This document shows positions 7,883 through 15,964 of a stretch of DNA of 64,000 nt, one piece after another. This DNA comes from Deltaproteobacteria bacterium (GTDB lineage Bacteria > Myxococcota > Myxococcia > Myxococcales > SZAS-1). The stretch is taken from assembly GCA_018266075.1 (NCBI GenBank), contig JAFEBB010000032.1:1-64000 (forward strand). The letters are read 5' to 3'. Under the pieces are notes generated by a model that worked only from the letters and a program-made list of their open reading frames with translations, was not told the origin of the DNA and did no database searches. Both the position numbers and the translations under genes were made by a program. Each line of letters begins with the position of its first letter. The first letter of the stretch is position 1.

Positions 7883-9091
7883 ATGGGCGTCCAAGTCGAG
7901 CTGTCGAAGGATCTCGCGCGGCACCTGCGCGCAGGCCACCCGTGGGTCTTCCGCAAGGCGCTCAAGCAGCCGCCGCGGATGCCCGCGGGAACCATCGTCG
8001 ACGTGGCCGAGAACGGGCGCTTCGTGGCCCGCGGCTACTACGACCCGCTCTCTCCCATCGCCGTGCGCGTGCTCACCCGCGACGAGCGTGAGCCGATCGA
8101 TCGCAGCTTCTGGAAGCGGCGCGTGGCCGACAGCCTCAAGCTCCGGCGCGAGCTGCTCGACCTCTCGCACACCGACTCGTTCCGGCTGCTCCACGGCGAG
8201 AGCGACATGCTGCCGGGCGTGAACGCCGACCTGTATGCCGGCTTTGCGGTGCTCAAGCTGTACAGCGCCGGGCTCACGCCGCACCGCGAGGCCATCGTGG
8301 CCGCGCTGCGCGACAACGTGCCGGACCTGCTCGGCGTGCTCGGCCGCGACGAGCTCTCCCGCGACGACGCCGAGGACGAGAGCGATCGTCCCGCGCAGGG
8401 GCGCCCGCTCTGGGGAAAGCCGCCGCCGCAGAAGCTGTGCATGACCGAGAACGGGATGAAGCTCTGGCTGGATCCGTACACCGGCCAGAAGACCGGCATG
8501 TTCCTCGACCAGCGCGACAACCGCCGCCTGGTGCGCGACCTCGCCAAGAACCGCAGCAGCGCGCTCAACATGTTCTGCTACACGGGCGGCTTCTCCGTCG
8601 CGGCGGCGCTGGGTGGGGCCAAGCGGGTGGTGAGCGTCGACTCCGACGCCGACGCGGTGGCGCTCTGCCGCGAGAACTTCGAGCTCAACGAGCTGGGGCC
8701 CGCGAACCACGAGTTCGTCGCCGATGACGCGTTCAAGGTGCTCGACCGCTACAAGGCCGAGGGCAGAAGGTTCGAGCTCATCGTGCTCGACCCGCCCGCA
8801 TTTGCGAAGAGTCAACGTACGGTCGAAGCCGCCCTCGACGGCTACGCGAGCCTGAATCGCGCCGCCCTCGCTTTGCTCAGTCCCGGCGGACTCTTGTGCA
8901 CGGCGTCATGTTCCGCGCGCGTCTCGGCCGAGGATTTCTTCACAGCAGTGAAGGAAGCCGCGTTCAAGGCGCGGGTGGACCTGCAACTCGTCCACCAGCG
9001 GTTCCAGCCGCCCGACCACCCTGTCCTGGCTCAGTTTCCCCAGGGCAGGTATTTGAAATTCTTTGTCTTTAGGCGGCCGGGCGGAGTGTGA
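7883..9091 (+). CDS. rlmI: Class I rRNA large-subunit methyltransferase, RlmI family
   Basis: 402 residues. An N-terminal PUA-type RNA-binding domain (residues about 1-75: LRAGHPWVFRKAL...GTIVDVAENGRFVARGYYDP) precedes a Rossmann SAM-dependent methyltransferase. Motifs: DPYTGQKTGMFLDQRDNR, the SAM-binding ALNMFCYTGGFSVAAALGGA, acidic VVSVDSDADAVAL, and the catalytic-region LIVLDPPAFAKS. This arrangement is that of RlmI/RlmO-like enzymes that make m5C in 23S rRNA; CTASCSARVSAEDF carries the expected C-terminal motif. An insertion around residues 155-185 (acidic, DDAEDESDRPAQ) is unusual. Tandem heptamers surround its ribosome binding site. Confidence 0.88.
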   Translation: MGVQVELSKDLARHLRAGHPWVFRKALKQPPRMPAGTIVDVAENGRFVARGYYDPLSPIAVRVLTRDEREPIDRSFWKRRVADSLKLRRELLDLSHTDSFRLLHGESDMLPGVNADLYAGFAVLKLYSAGLTPHREAIVAALRDNVPDLLGVLGRDELSRDDAEDESDRPAQGRPLWGKPPPQKLCMTENGMKLWLDPYTGQKTGMFLDQRDNRRLVRDLAKNRSSALNMFCYTGGFSVAAALGGAKRVVSVDSDADAVALCRENFELNELGPANHEFVADDAFKVLDRYKAEGRRFELIVLDPPAFAKSQRTVEAALDGYASLNRAALALLSPGGLLCTASCSARVSAEDFFTAVKEAAFKARVDLQLVHQRFQPPDHPVLAQFPQGRYLKFFVFRRPGGV

Positions 9092-9104
9092 AGGAAAGTG
9101 CACG

Positions 9105-9120
9105 CCCCGTGTCGGGGTTT
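9105..9120 (+). terminator. Short hairpin after the methyltransferase gene
   Basis: CCCCG (9105-9109), loop TGT, CGGGG (9113-9117), then TTT. A compact stem 13 bases past the stop of the upstream gene; weak T tract, so rho-independent function is plausible rather than certain. Confidence 0.5.
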
Positions 9121-9198
9121 GACAAATTGGCAGCATGTAGGGGAAGCTGCGCATCCCTCGTGGGCCGGAGTTCAACCGAGCGGTCAGGAGAACAATCG

Positions 9199-9801
9199 AT
9201 GAAGCGGATCATGTCAGCGGCGCTGCTGCTCGTGGGAGCGGCGGCCTGTGGTGGTGGCGGTCAACCCAAGGAAATCGTCTACGCAGTCATCAATCCGACT
9301 ACGGTCGCCGGCCCCAATGCGGACTGCAACCTCGGCGTGCAGAATGGCATCGTCGAGGTCAACTACAACACTGCGAACACGGCCCTCTTCTACCAGGGCG
9401 ACGCAACCCACTGGTACCTCGACTTCACTGATCCTCTCAGTGGCAGCCCGGTGACCATCGAGGGCACGGCCAACGGGGGCACCTACACCTTCCAGGGCCA
9501 GAAGCAGGTCGAGGACCGGGCGCTCCAGAATGCGCAGACCGACGTGGTCAATCTCACCACGTACAGCATCACCATCAAGGACAGCGGCTCGAACAACGTC
9601 ACGGGCACGTTCACGGTGGAGCAGAAGGAGACCTGCTCGAACGTTGGAAATGACAACACGGCCTGCAAGACCCAGTCGCCGCTTGCTCCGTCCGGAAACA
9701 CCATCGATTGCATCACCCAGGGCAACATTCAGGGTTCCGAGATGCCCTCGCCCAAGTACTACACGGGCCAGCCCACGCCGGGCGGAAACGGCAGCCTGTG
9801 A
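9199..9801 (+). CDS. Lipoprotein, first of a tandem paralogous pair
   Basis: 200 residues from ATG 9199 with AGGAG at 9186-9190. The signal peptide ends GAAAC (Cys17). The mature protein is beta-rich, with a short Gly run, then a lipocalin- or immunoglobulin-like series of strands and two C-terminal Cys-containing loops (ETCSNVGNDNTACKT and TIDCITQGNIQGSEMP). I do not recognise a family. The next gene encodes a protein of similar size and pattern, including a shared TIDCI(T/Y)...(N)...G(S/E)(E/Q)(M/L)P segment near the C-terminus, so the two arose by duplication. Possible sensing, binding or surface-layer role is unknown. Confidence 0.8.
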   Translation: MKRIMSAALLLVGAAACGGGGQPKEIVYAVINPTTVAGPNADCNLGVQNGIVEVNYNTANTALFYQGDATHWYLDFTDPLSGSPVTIEGTANGGTYTFQGQKQVEDRALQNAQTDVVNLTTYSITIKDSGSNNVTGTFTVEQKETCSNVGNDNTACKTQSPLAPSGNTIDCITQGNIQGSEMPSPKYYTGQPTPGGNGSL

Positions 9802-9830
9802 TTTCTGCCAAGACCTACGGAGACCATCCC

Positions 9831-10370
9831 ATGAACAAGCTCATTTTTTCGGCGGCCGTGGCAGTTGTGCTCGCGGGTTGTGGCGGCGGTAACCCTGTGA
9901 CGACCTACGCGGTCAACGAGGACAAGCAGGAGCTCGTGGCAGCGGGTACGAACGCCCAGTGCAGCGCCGCAGATCCTCAGTCGGAAGTGACCACGACCAA
10001 CATCAAGGCGGACGCCATCCTCAGCCTCTGGACCGAGGCGGACAACACCGTCTACGCCGAGCTGGCGGGCAAGGTGTACACCGGCAAGAAGGGGAGCAGC
10101 AACAGCTACACCCTCACCGATTCGAAGTCGACGGAGAACACCACCCAGCAGAACGTGGACTCGATCACCAGCGACGTCTGGACGCTGACCTTCACGGTGA
10201 ACGGCAACTTCGTCTCCGGCTCCGTGACCGAGGAGCAGCACTCCAGCTGCAATGGAAGCGCGTGCAACAACCAGCCGACCATTGACTGCATCTACACCAC
10301 CAACCTGCGTGGTGAGCAGCTGCCCAATGACGGCGCGCTCGCGGGCTTGCCCACGCCGAGCGGCGGCTGA
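9831..10370 (+). CDS. Lipoprotein, second of a tandem paralogous pair
   Basis: 179 residues from ATG 9831 with GGAG at 9819-9822. Lipobox VLAGC (Cys17), then Gly-Gly-Gly and a beta-rich domain. It mirrors the preceding protein: TYAVNEDKQELVAAGTNAQC at the N-terminus compares with VYAVINPTTVAGPNADC, both contain a conserved E-x-x-x-S/T-C pair, and both end in a Pro/Gly tail after QLPNDG/EMPSPK. The 29-base gap and shared strand suggest co-transcription, ending at the hairpin at 10395-10432. Function unknown. Confidence 0.8.
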   Translation: MNKLIFSAAVAVVLAGCGGGNPVTTYAVNEDKQELVAAGTNAQCSAADPQSEVTTTNIKADAILSLWTEADNTVYAELAGKVYTGKKGSSNSYTLTDSKSTENTTQQNVDSITSDVWTLTFTVNGNFVSGSVTEEQHSSCNGSACNNQPTIDCIYTTNLRGEQLPNDGALAGLPTPSGG

Positions 10371-10394
10371 TAGCCGAAGCAGTCCGTTGAAGAT

Positions 10395-10432
10395 CGCGGC
10401 CGCCCTCCGGAGCTCCCGGTGAGGCGGCCGCG
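10395..10432. terminator. Bidirectional hairpin between convergent genes
   Basis: A perfect 10-bp stem, CGCGGCCGCC (10395-10404) with GGCGGCCGCG (10423-10432), and an 18-base loop containing CTCCGGAG. It lies between the stop of the lipoprotein gene and the stop of the convergent cytochrome gene. No T run, so it may act as a transcript-end stabiliser or rho-assisted terminator. Confidence 0.6.
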
Positions 10433-10438
10433 GTGTCT

Positions 10439-10828
10439 TCAGCGCGCGGCCGTCCGACCTGCGTCGCCGGCGCTGCCCGCAGCTGCGGGGAAGCCTGCGC
10501 GCATCCAGCTCACCACCTGGGCGATCTCACGCTGGGTGAGCTTGTTCTTGTACGCCGGCATGATCGCATCGCCGTTCTCGATCTGATCCCAGATGCGCGC
10601 GTCGCCCACGTACGGCACGAGCTGCTGCAAGTCCGGGCCGCGGATGGTGCCGCTGCCGTCGGCGCCGTGGCAGTGGAAGCACTTCGCCTGGGCTGCGCTG
10701 TAGCCGTTGAAGATGAGCGCCCCCGGGTCGTCGAGCTGCGAGCTGGGGATGGGCATCGGGCCCGCACAACCCGTGAAGGCCGCCGCGAGCAGAACCACCG
10801 ACCAGGTGCTGGGGAGAACGCGCCGCAT
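10439..10828 (-). CDS. Cytochrome c lipoprotein (class I, single haem)
   Basis: 129 residues with a lipoprotein signal (AAAFTGC, Cys21). The haem-binding site is AKCFHCHGADGSG (CxxCH), followed by the class I cytochrome pattern GPDLQQLVPYV...IWDQIENGDAIMPAYKNKL, where Met of IMPAY is the probable distal ligand, and a C-terminal helix REIAQVVSWMRAGF. It resembles small diffusible or membrane-tethered cytochromes of the cytochrome cL/c6 type. Periplasmic electron transfer is expected; the partner is not visible in this window. Divergent from the dienelactone hydrolase gene. Confidence 0.88.
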   Translation of the reverse strand: MRRVLPSTWSVVLLAAAFTGCAGPMPIPSSQLDDPGALIFNGYSAAQAKCFHCHGADGSGTIRGPDLQQLVPYVGDARIWDQIENGDAIMPAYKNKLTQREIAQVVSWMRAGFPAAAGSAGDAGRTAAR

Positions 10829-10912
10829 GCCCGGGATACGCGCGCGCCCGGACTCGGTTTCGTTCCCGAAAAATCGTATGAGTGGCTAGTCTGCGACGCC
10901 CAGGGAGGCCCC

Positions 10913-11659
10913 ATGGCTGAAACCAAGATCGATGTCCGCACCGCAGACGGGACAATGGACGCCTACTGCTTCGCGCCACCGGGCGGAAAGCCTGCGCCGG
11001 TCGTGGTGCTGATCTCCGACGCGTTCGGCGTGCGCCCGGCGACGAAGGAGATGTGCGAGAAGCTCGCGGCCAAGGGCTACTTCGTGGTGATCCCCAATGT
11101 GCTCTACCGCTCCGGCAGCTTCGCGCCATTCGAGCCCGCGAAGGTGTGGACCGATCCCGGTGAGCGCCAGCGGCTCATGGGGATCATGCAGAAGGCCACG
11201 CCCGATGGCGTGATGAAGGACCTGGGGGCGCTCTTCGACGCGCTCACCAAGCAGCCCGGCGCCAAGCCCGAGAGGGTGGGGATGGTGGGCTACTGCATGG
11301 GCGGCCGGCTGAGCTTCCTGGCCGCGGCCGCGTTCCCGGAGCGCGTGGTGGCGGTGGCGGCAATCCATGCCGGGCGGGTGGTGACCGACGCGCCCGACAG
11401 CCCCCACAATCAGGCGGGCACGATCAAGGGTCGGCTCTACTTCGGCGTGGCCGACAACGACCCGAGCTTCACCCCGGAGCAGCAGACGCAGCTGAAGAAC
11501 TCGCTCAACGCGGCCAAGGTCCGCTACGACCTCGAGGTCTACCCCGGCGCGAAGCATGGCTTCGCCATGGCCGACACCCCCGAGTACAACGCCGAGGCCG
11601 ACGCCAAGCACTGGGAGCGGGTGTTCGCGCTCTTCGCCGAGACGTTGCCCAAGAGCTGA
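10913..11659 (+). CDS. Dienelactone hydrolase-family protein
   Basis: 248 residues from ATG 10913 with AGGGAGG just upstream. The DLH fold is clear: PAPVVVLISDAFGVRPATKE, the nucleophile elbow VGMVGYCMGGRLSF (Cys in GYCMGG, the DLH hallmark), an acid in the YFGVADNDPSF region, and the catalytic His in YPGAKHGFAM. DLH enzymes hydrolyse dienelactones in chloroaromatic or muconate breakdown, but most homologues are of unknown specificity. No catabolic genes neighbour it. The stop is followed within four bases by the start of a frameshifted small gene. Confidence 0.87.
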   Translation: MAETKIDVRTADGTMDAYCFAPPGGKPAPVVVLISDAFGVRPATKEMCEKLAAKGYFVVIPNVLYRSGSFAPFEPAKVWTDPGERQRLMGIMQKATPDGVMKDLGALFDALTKQPGAKPERVGMVGYCMGGRLSFLAAAAFPERVVAVAAIHAGRVVTDAPDSPHNQAGTIKGRLYFGVADNDPSFTPEQQTQLKNSLNAAKVRYDLEVYPGAKHGFAMADTPEYNAEADAKHWERVFALFAETLPKS

Positions 11660-11662
11660 TCG

Positions 11663-12101
11663 ATGGGCGTCCTCTGTGACTACTTCGCGGCGAAGGGACG
11701 ACGCGCTCGCGGCCGCGGCGATCGATCGCGACGGCGGCCCCGGCGCCGGCAGCATCCCGGGCAAGGGCATCGACCCTGTGGTGATGATGGGCACGCTGGA
11801 GTCGCTGCTCACCGGGGCGTCGGATGAGCAGGTCGCGAGCGATCCGCGCTCGGGCCACGCGGTCGCCGAGCGCGACGGCGGTGAGCGATTGGTGATCGCC
11901 CTGACCGATTCGCTGGCGGCCGCCCTGGCCGCCACCGACGCCAAGAAGCTGCACGCGGTCGCCAAGCCGTGGTGCGAGACCGAAGAGTTCTGGGGCCAGG
12001 GCGAGCCCGCAGTCGTGGAGAAGTTCCTCGCGGAGCTCGCGTCGCTCGCGCGTCGCGCCACGGATCGCGGCGAGCGGCTCTATTGCTGGGTCTGCGTCTG
12101 A
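11663..12101 (+). pseudogene. Small conserved protein gene with an apparent +1 frameshift
   Basis: ATG 11663 opens MGVLCDYFAAK, but the coherent reading then continues in another frame as DDALAAAAIDRDGGPGAG through GIDPVVMMGTLESLLTG, ending RGERLYCWVCV at 12101. The switch occurs at 11695-11697, where GGG replaces an expected GG (AAG-G-GACGAC). Deleting one G restores a 145-residue protein typical of a small soluble family (recognisable by the MGVLCDYF start and LYCWVCV end) whose role I do not know. It lies between two hydrolase genes, in an apparent operon. It could be a real inactivating mutation or a sequencing error. Confidence 0.7.
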
Positions 12102-12102
12102 G

Positions 12103-12711
12103 ATGGTCCAGAAAGGTCAGTTCCTCGAGCGGCCCACGCTCATCCCCTCGGGCAAGTTCACGCTGGAGGGGCTGTGGCATCGCGGCACGGTGGCGCCGTC
12201 GGCGCTCCTGATTCCGCCGCTTCCGGGTGAAGGCTCGATGGACGCGGCCGCGCTCAACGAGCTCGCCTTCGCGCTCTCGCGCGCGGGACACCCCAGCCTG
12301 CGCTTCAACTTCGGTGGCATCGGCGCGAGCCAGGGCCAGTCGAAGACGCTCGCTGCGCAAGAGCGCGACGCGCGCGCCGCCGCCAAGCTCCTCCGCGAGA
12401 GCGCCGGGTTCGAGCCGCTGGCAGCGGTGGCCTTTCGCTCAGGGGCCAACGTGGCGCTGCGGTTGGTGGATTCGGCGACGAAGCTGGTGCTGGTGTCGCC
12501 GCCGCCCGAGCTGGATCTCGGCGATCTGGCGACCACGCCCGTGGAGACGCTCTTCGCCATCCCTGAAGCCGATCCCGGCAGGCCCCGCTGGGGCGAGCAC
12601 TGTGCGCGAAGCGGCGATCGGCTGGCGCTCATTGAGGCTGCAGATCCCGCGTGGAATCGGGGGCTTCCGCAGCTGGCGCGCGAGGTCGTCCAGTTCCTGG
12701 ACACCCCGTGA
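12103..12711 (+). CDS. Alpha/beta hydrolase-like protein, nucleophile not conserved
   Basis: 202 residues; ATG 12103 lies one base after the stop of the preceding reading. Similar in layout to COG2945-type small hydrolases: SALLIPPLPGEGSMDAAA, then SLRFNFGGIGASQGQSKT (their R-F-N-F-R-G-V-G-x-S-x-G), then PLAAVAFRSGANVAL where G-x-S-x-G is expected. Here the nucleophile position reads Arg (A-F-R-S-G), and no obvious acid/His pair is preserved at the C-terminus. It may be a non-catalytic relative. Cytoplasmic. It shares an operon-like arrangement with the dienelactone hydrolase and the frameshifted gene. Confidence 0.75.
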   Translation: MVQKGQFLERPTLIPSGKFTLEGLWHRGTVAPSALLIPPLPGEGSMDAAALNELAFALSRAGHPSLRFNFGGIGASQGQSKTLAAQERDARAAAKLLRESAGFEPLAAVAFRSGANVALRLVDSATKLVLVSPPPELDLGDLATTPVETLFAIPEADPGRPRWGEHCARSGDRLALIEAADPAWNRGLPQLAREVVQFLDTP

Positions 12712-12849
12712 CGCCGCACACGGCACCCGCGCGGCGCCGCTGATACACTTCTTCATGGTTTGCGGGACCCGCTGAAAGAACTTTCTTCGCGACTCGTACG
12801 TTCCAAGCAGCAGCGGCACCGGTGTGTGTGACGTCCGCGGAGGAAGCCC

Positions 12850-14751
12850 ATGCGCAAGTCCGTCCTCGGGTTGGCACTCGTCCTGGGAGTTTGGGGATGT
12901 GAGCGCGCCAAGGCGCCCGCGTCGAGCACGCAGGTTCCGGTCGACCGGCCGATGCAGCTCTCGCAGAAGGACGCGCCGACGTCGGCGACCGACGACGACG
13001 CCATCGACGACGAGCGCGACGGCAAGGACTACGAGCTGGTGGTGAAGCTCAAGCCCACGGCCGACATGGACGCCGAGCTCAAGGCGCTCGACGACGCCGA
13101 GCCCGAGGACTTCCGCTGGAACAGCGTCGAGGGCGTGAAGGACGGCCTTGCGCTGGGCGATCTCGCCGGCGACGAGGACGTGGGCGAGGCGCTGGCGCGC
13201 ATCCGCCAGGATCCGCGGGTGGAGTTCGCGGAGCCGCTCGTCGAGGTGCACGCGGACTTCGTGCCGAACGATCCCGAGTACAAGCAGCAGTGGAACCTCA
13301 AGGCGATCCACATGGAGGACGCCTGGGAGGAGACCCAGGGCGAGGGGGTCACGGTGGCCGTCATCGACACCGGCATCGCGTTCGAGGACTACGGCGAGTT
13401 CAAGCAGGTGCCAGATCTCAAAGGCATCAAGTTCGCCAAGGGCTACAACTTCGTCGCCGACAACGATCACCCCGACGACGACCAGGGCCACGGCACGCAC
13501 GTGGCTGGCACCATCGCCCAGGCCACCAACAACGGCGAGGGCGTGGCGGGCGTGGCGTTCAAGGCCACGCTGATGCCGGTGAAGGTCCTCGACGAGAACG
13601 GCACCGGCAACTCCGCCGACATCGCCGACGCCATCTACTGGGCCGCGGACCACGGCGCGCAGGTCATCAACATGAGCCTCGGCGGCGGCGCGCCCTCGCA
13701 GGCCATGGGCGACGCGGTCGCGTACGCGCGCAAGCGCGGCGTGGTCGTGGTCTGCGCGGCCGGTAACGCGCGCCGCGGCATCGTGGAGTATCCGGCGGCC
13801 TATCCCGGCGCGGTGGCGGTGAGCGCGGTCGGTCCTTCCGGCGAGCTCGCGCCGTACTCCAGCTGGGGCAAGGAGATCGACATCGCGGCGCCCGGCGGCG
13901 ACAAGAGCCAGGGCGAGCAGAACGGCATCCTGCAGCAGACGATTGATCCCTCGGAGCCGTCGCGCGCGGTCTACGCGTACTACCAGGGCACCAGCATGGC
14001 CACGCCGCACGTGGCCGGTGTGGCCGCGCTGCTCTACGGCGCGGGCGCCAAGGACCCGGACGCGGTCGAGAAGGCGCTCTTCGTCGGCGCCGAGGCCAGC
14101 GCGCAGGGCGGCTGGAACGACCGCAAGGGCCACGGCCTCTTGAACGCGCACGCGTCGCTGGCGGCGCTCAAGGGCAAGACGGTCGCCCACGAGCCCGAGG
14201 TGGCCCAGGCCGACGTGACCGACGAGGGCACGTTCTCGGTGCTCGACGAGGCCGCCGACTCCACGGGCGCGCTCATCAAGTTCGGGCTCGCCGTGGCGAT
14301 GGCGTTCGGCGTCGCGGTCACGCTGCGCAAGCGCGAGCGCGGCACGCTCAGCCCGGCGCTGCTCACGGCGCTGCTGCTCTCGGCCGCGGGCCTGTGGTTC
14401 TTGCCCAAGCCCGAGTCGCACGGCGCGGCAGCCACGGCGCTCAAGCTCATCGAGATCCCGTTGCCGGATTGGGGCAAGTGGCTCTTCGGCCCGGGGCGCG
14501 CGTCGCCGCTGTTCTACTCGGCGCTGATCCCGTTCGGCCTCTCCATCGTGGGCTACTTCTGGAAGCCGTCGCGGCCGGTGATGGCGGGCGTGTGCTTCGG
14601 CTTCGCCTCGTTCCTGGCGTACTGCGCCTGGAGCGGCGCGCCGGCCATCGCCTGGATGCCGCTGCGCGTGATGGCGCTGCCGTTCCTCATCGTGAACGTG
14701 GTGCTCTGCCTCTTCTTCGGGCGCGCCCTGCTCCGCAAGGAGGCGGCATGA
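12850..14751 (+). CDS. Subtilisin-like (S8) serine protease with polytopic C-terminal membrane region
   Basis: 633 residues from ATG 12850 with GGAGGA at 12838-12843. Lipobox-like VWGC (Cys17), an acidic propeptide region (to about residue 150), then the S8 catalytic domain: Asp in VTVAVIDTGIAFED, His in GHGTHVAGTIAQAT, oxyanion Asn in CAAGNARRG, and Ser in GTSMATPHVAGVAALL. After the protease (about residue 450) five hydrophobic segments follow (for example LIKFGLAVAMAFGVAVTL and FLIVNVVLCLFFGRALL). Secreted proteases usually lack such a tail, so the enzyme is probably anchored in the inner membrane facing the periplasm. The small gene after it overlaps its stop (ATGA). Confidence 0.93.
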   Translation: MRKSVLGLALVLGVWGCERAKAPASSTQVPVDRPMQLSQKDAPTSATDDDAIDDERDGKDYELVVKLKPTADMDAELKALDDAEPEDFRWNSVEGVKDGLALGDLAGDEDVGEALARIRQDPRVEFAEPLVEVHADFVPNDPEYKQQWNLKAIHMEDAWEETQGEGVTVAVIDTGIAFEDYGEFKQVPDLKGIKFAKGYNFVADNDHPDDDQGHGTHVAGTIAQATNNGEGVAGVAFKATLMPVKVLDENGTGNSADIADAIYWAADHGAQVINMSLGGGAPSQAMGDAVAYARKRGVVVVCAAGNARRGIVEYPAAYPGAVAVSAVGPSGELAPYSSWGKEIDIAAPGGDKSQGEQNGILQQTIDPSEPSRAVYAYYQGTSMATPHVAGVAALLYGAGAKDPDAVEKALFVGAEASAQGGWNDRKGHGLLNAHASLAALKGKTVAHEPEVAQADVTDEGTFSVLDEAADSTGALIKFGLAVAMAFGVAVTLRKRERGTLSPALLTALLLSAAGLWFLPKPESHGAAATALKLIEIPLPDWGKWLFGPGRASPLFYSALIPFGLSIVGYFWKPSRPVMAGVCFGFASFLAYCAWSGAPAIAWMPLRVMALPFLIVNVVLCLFFGRALLRKEAA

Positions 14752-14963
14752 AGTTCTCGGGCAAGGTGGAGAAGGTCGACCTGGGCGCGGGCGCGTTCGT
14801 GCTCGTCGCCGACGATGGCCAGCGCTACGAGCTCACCGGCGGCGACCGCGGCATGAAGAAGCCCGGGCAGCGCTTCGAGATCGAGGGCGACGTCGACGCC
14901 AACGCCATGAGCAGCGCCATGGCCGGCCCTGTGCTGCGCGTGAAGAGCTACCGCGCGATCTGA
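14748..14963 (+). CDS. Small beta-rich protein, possibly DUF5818-like
   Basis: 71 residues; ATG 14748 overlaps the protease stop (ATGA), a typical sign of translational coupling. The sequence alternates charged strands: KFSGKVEKVDLGAGAFVLVA, DDGQRYELTGGDRGMKKPGQ, RFEIEGDVDANAMSSAMAGP, VLRVKSYRAI. This is an OB-fold-like 5-strand pattern similar to DUF5818 domain proteins. No signal peptide, so cytoplasmic unless delivered by the protease. It probably works with the membrane protease but no specific function is inferable. Its last 16 bases overlap the convergent CPBP gene. Confidence 0.7.
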   Translation: MKFSGKVEKVDLGAGAFVLVADDGQRYELTGGDRGMKKPGQRFEIEGDVDANAMSSAMAGPVLRVKSYRAI

Positions 14964-15889
14964 CCGAGCGAGTGCGTGGCCCAGGCCACGAGCACCATCG
15001 CCACGGCCGAGACGATGGCCGCGGCGGTCCAGCCGCGGAGCTGGCGCGAGAGGTCCGCGGGGGGCGTCCACGGCTGCGGCTCGACGGGCCGCCGCGAGCG
15101 CCATGCTGCGTACAGCAGCGGCGCCGTGAGCACGACGCCGAGCGCGAACAGGCCCAGGAGCTGGAGCTTCTCCGGCGGCGCTTCGTCCTTCGCGTCGCCG
15201 GCGACGAAGTAGAGCCCGGTGGCGAAGAGGTTGTTCGCGGCGTGCGCGGCCATGCTCACCCAGAGCGAGCGCGTCCAGAAGACGAGCAGCCCGAACACGA
15301 TGCCCAGCTCCATGCGCGCCAGGAAGCCGATCGGGTCGAGGTGGATCAGCGAGAACAGCGCGGCCGTGATGGCGATGGCTCCTGCCGGTCGCAGGGAGCG
15401 CGCGAGGCTCGGCTGGAGCACGCCGCGGAACATCGTCTCCTCGCCGAGTGGCGCGGCCAGCACCACGGCCAGGACGATCACCGCCTTCTGCCAGCCGTGC
15501 GCATTGCCAAAGGCGTGCGCCGCGAGATCGAAGAACTTCGAGATCGCGGGCCAGCGCGCCTCCACCCAGGTGCGGACCAGGACCTCGAGCGTCCCCGCCA
15601 GCGGGTAGTTCGCCAGCCCCACCAGGAAGCCCAGCGCCACGTGGAGGGGCCGCGGGCGCGAGAGCCCCAGCCAGCTCGCCGGGTCGCCGCGGAATGCGCA
15701 GACGAGCAGCCAGGCCGGCGCGAAGAAGGTGAAGGCCTCCGTCCACAGCAGGCCCAGGGGCAGGCTGGCCAGCTGCATCAGGCTCCCCAGCACCACCGCA
15801 GCGAACGCCGAGACCGCCAGCAGCGCCAGGGCCATGCCGGCGGTCGGGGCAGGGGATGGAGCGGGCGCCGGCACGGACGGAGTGTCCAT
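14948..15889 (-). CDS. CPBP-family intramembrane metalloprotease (CAAX/Abi type)
   Basis: 313 residues from ATG 15889, the second possible start, where a Pro/Ala-rich N-terminus begins before the first membrane helix. About eight membrane segments. The motifs of CPBP glutamic/metalloproteases are all present: LGEETMFRGVLQP (EExxxR), FSLIHLDPIGF (FxxxH) and AAHAANNLFATG (HxxxN-like). Family members process prenylated proteins or bacteriocin-linked peptides; the substrate here is unknown. The 3' end overlaps the small gene at 14748-14963 on the other strand by 16 bases. Confidence 0.9.
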   Translation of the reverse strand: MDTPSVPAPAPSPAPTAGMALALLAVSAFAAVVLGSLMQLASLPLGLLWTEAFTFFAPAWLLVCAFRGDPASWLGLSRPRPLHVALGFLVGLANYPLAGTLEVLVRTWVEARWPAISKFFDLAAHAFGNAHGWQKAVIVLAVVLAAPLGEETMFRGVLQPSLARSLRPAGAIAITAALFSLIHLDPIGFLARMELGIVFGLLVFWTRSLWVSMAAHAANNLFATGLYFVAGDAKDEAPPEKLQLLGLFALGVVLTAPLLYAAWRSRRPVEPQPWTPPADLSRQLRGWTAAAIVSAVAMVLVAWATHSLGQIAR

Positions 15890-15936
15890 TCGCGGCACGA
15901 TGGGCAGGCAGGCGGGCGCCGTCAAGGTAGAAGGCT

Positions 15937-15964
15937 TTGACCCGGGGACGAGATCGGCTATATG
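15937..15964 (+). promoter_or_regulatory. Sigma-70-type promoter of rpmB
   Basis: TTGACC (15937-15942), 16-base spacer, TATATG (15959-15964). Transcription would start near 15971, giving a leader of about 93 bases before rpmB. It is the clearest promoter in the window. Confidence 0.6.

Noticed and set aside
9119-9143. Perfect TTGACA before the first tandem lipoprotein gene
   Set aside because: No -10 box is found at 16-18 bases, so I did not call a promoter.
12439-14421. Long open frame opposite the S8 protease gene (660 codons, minus strand)
   Set aside because: It is antisense to a clear protease and has the Arg/Ala/His-rich composition typical of shadow frames in high-GC DNA; no domain or start signal.
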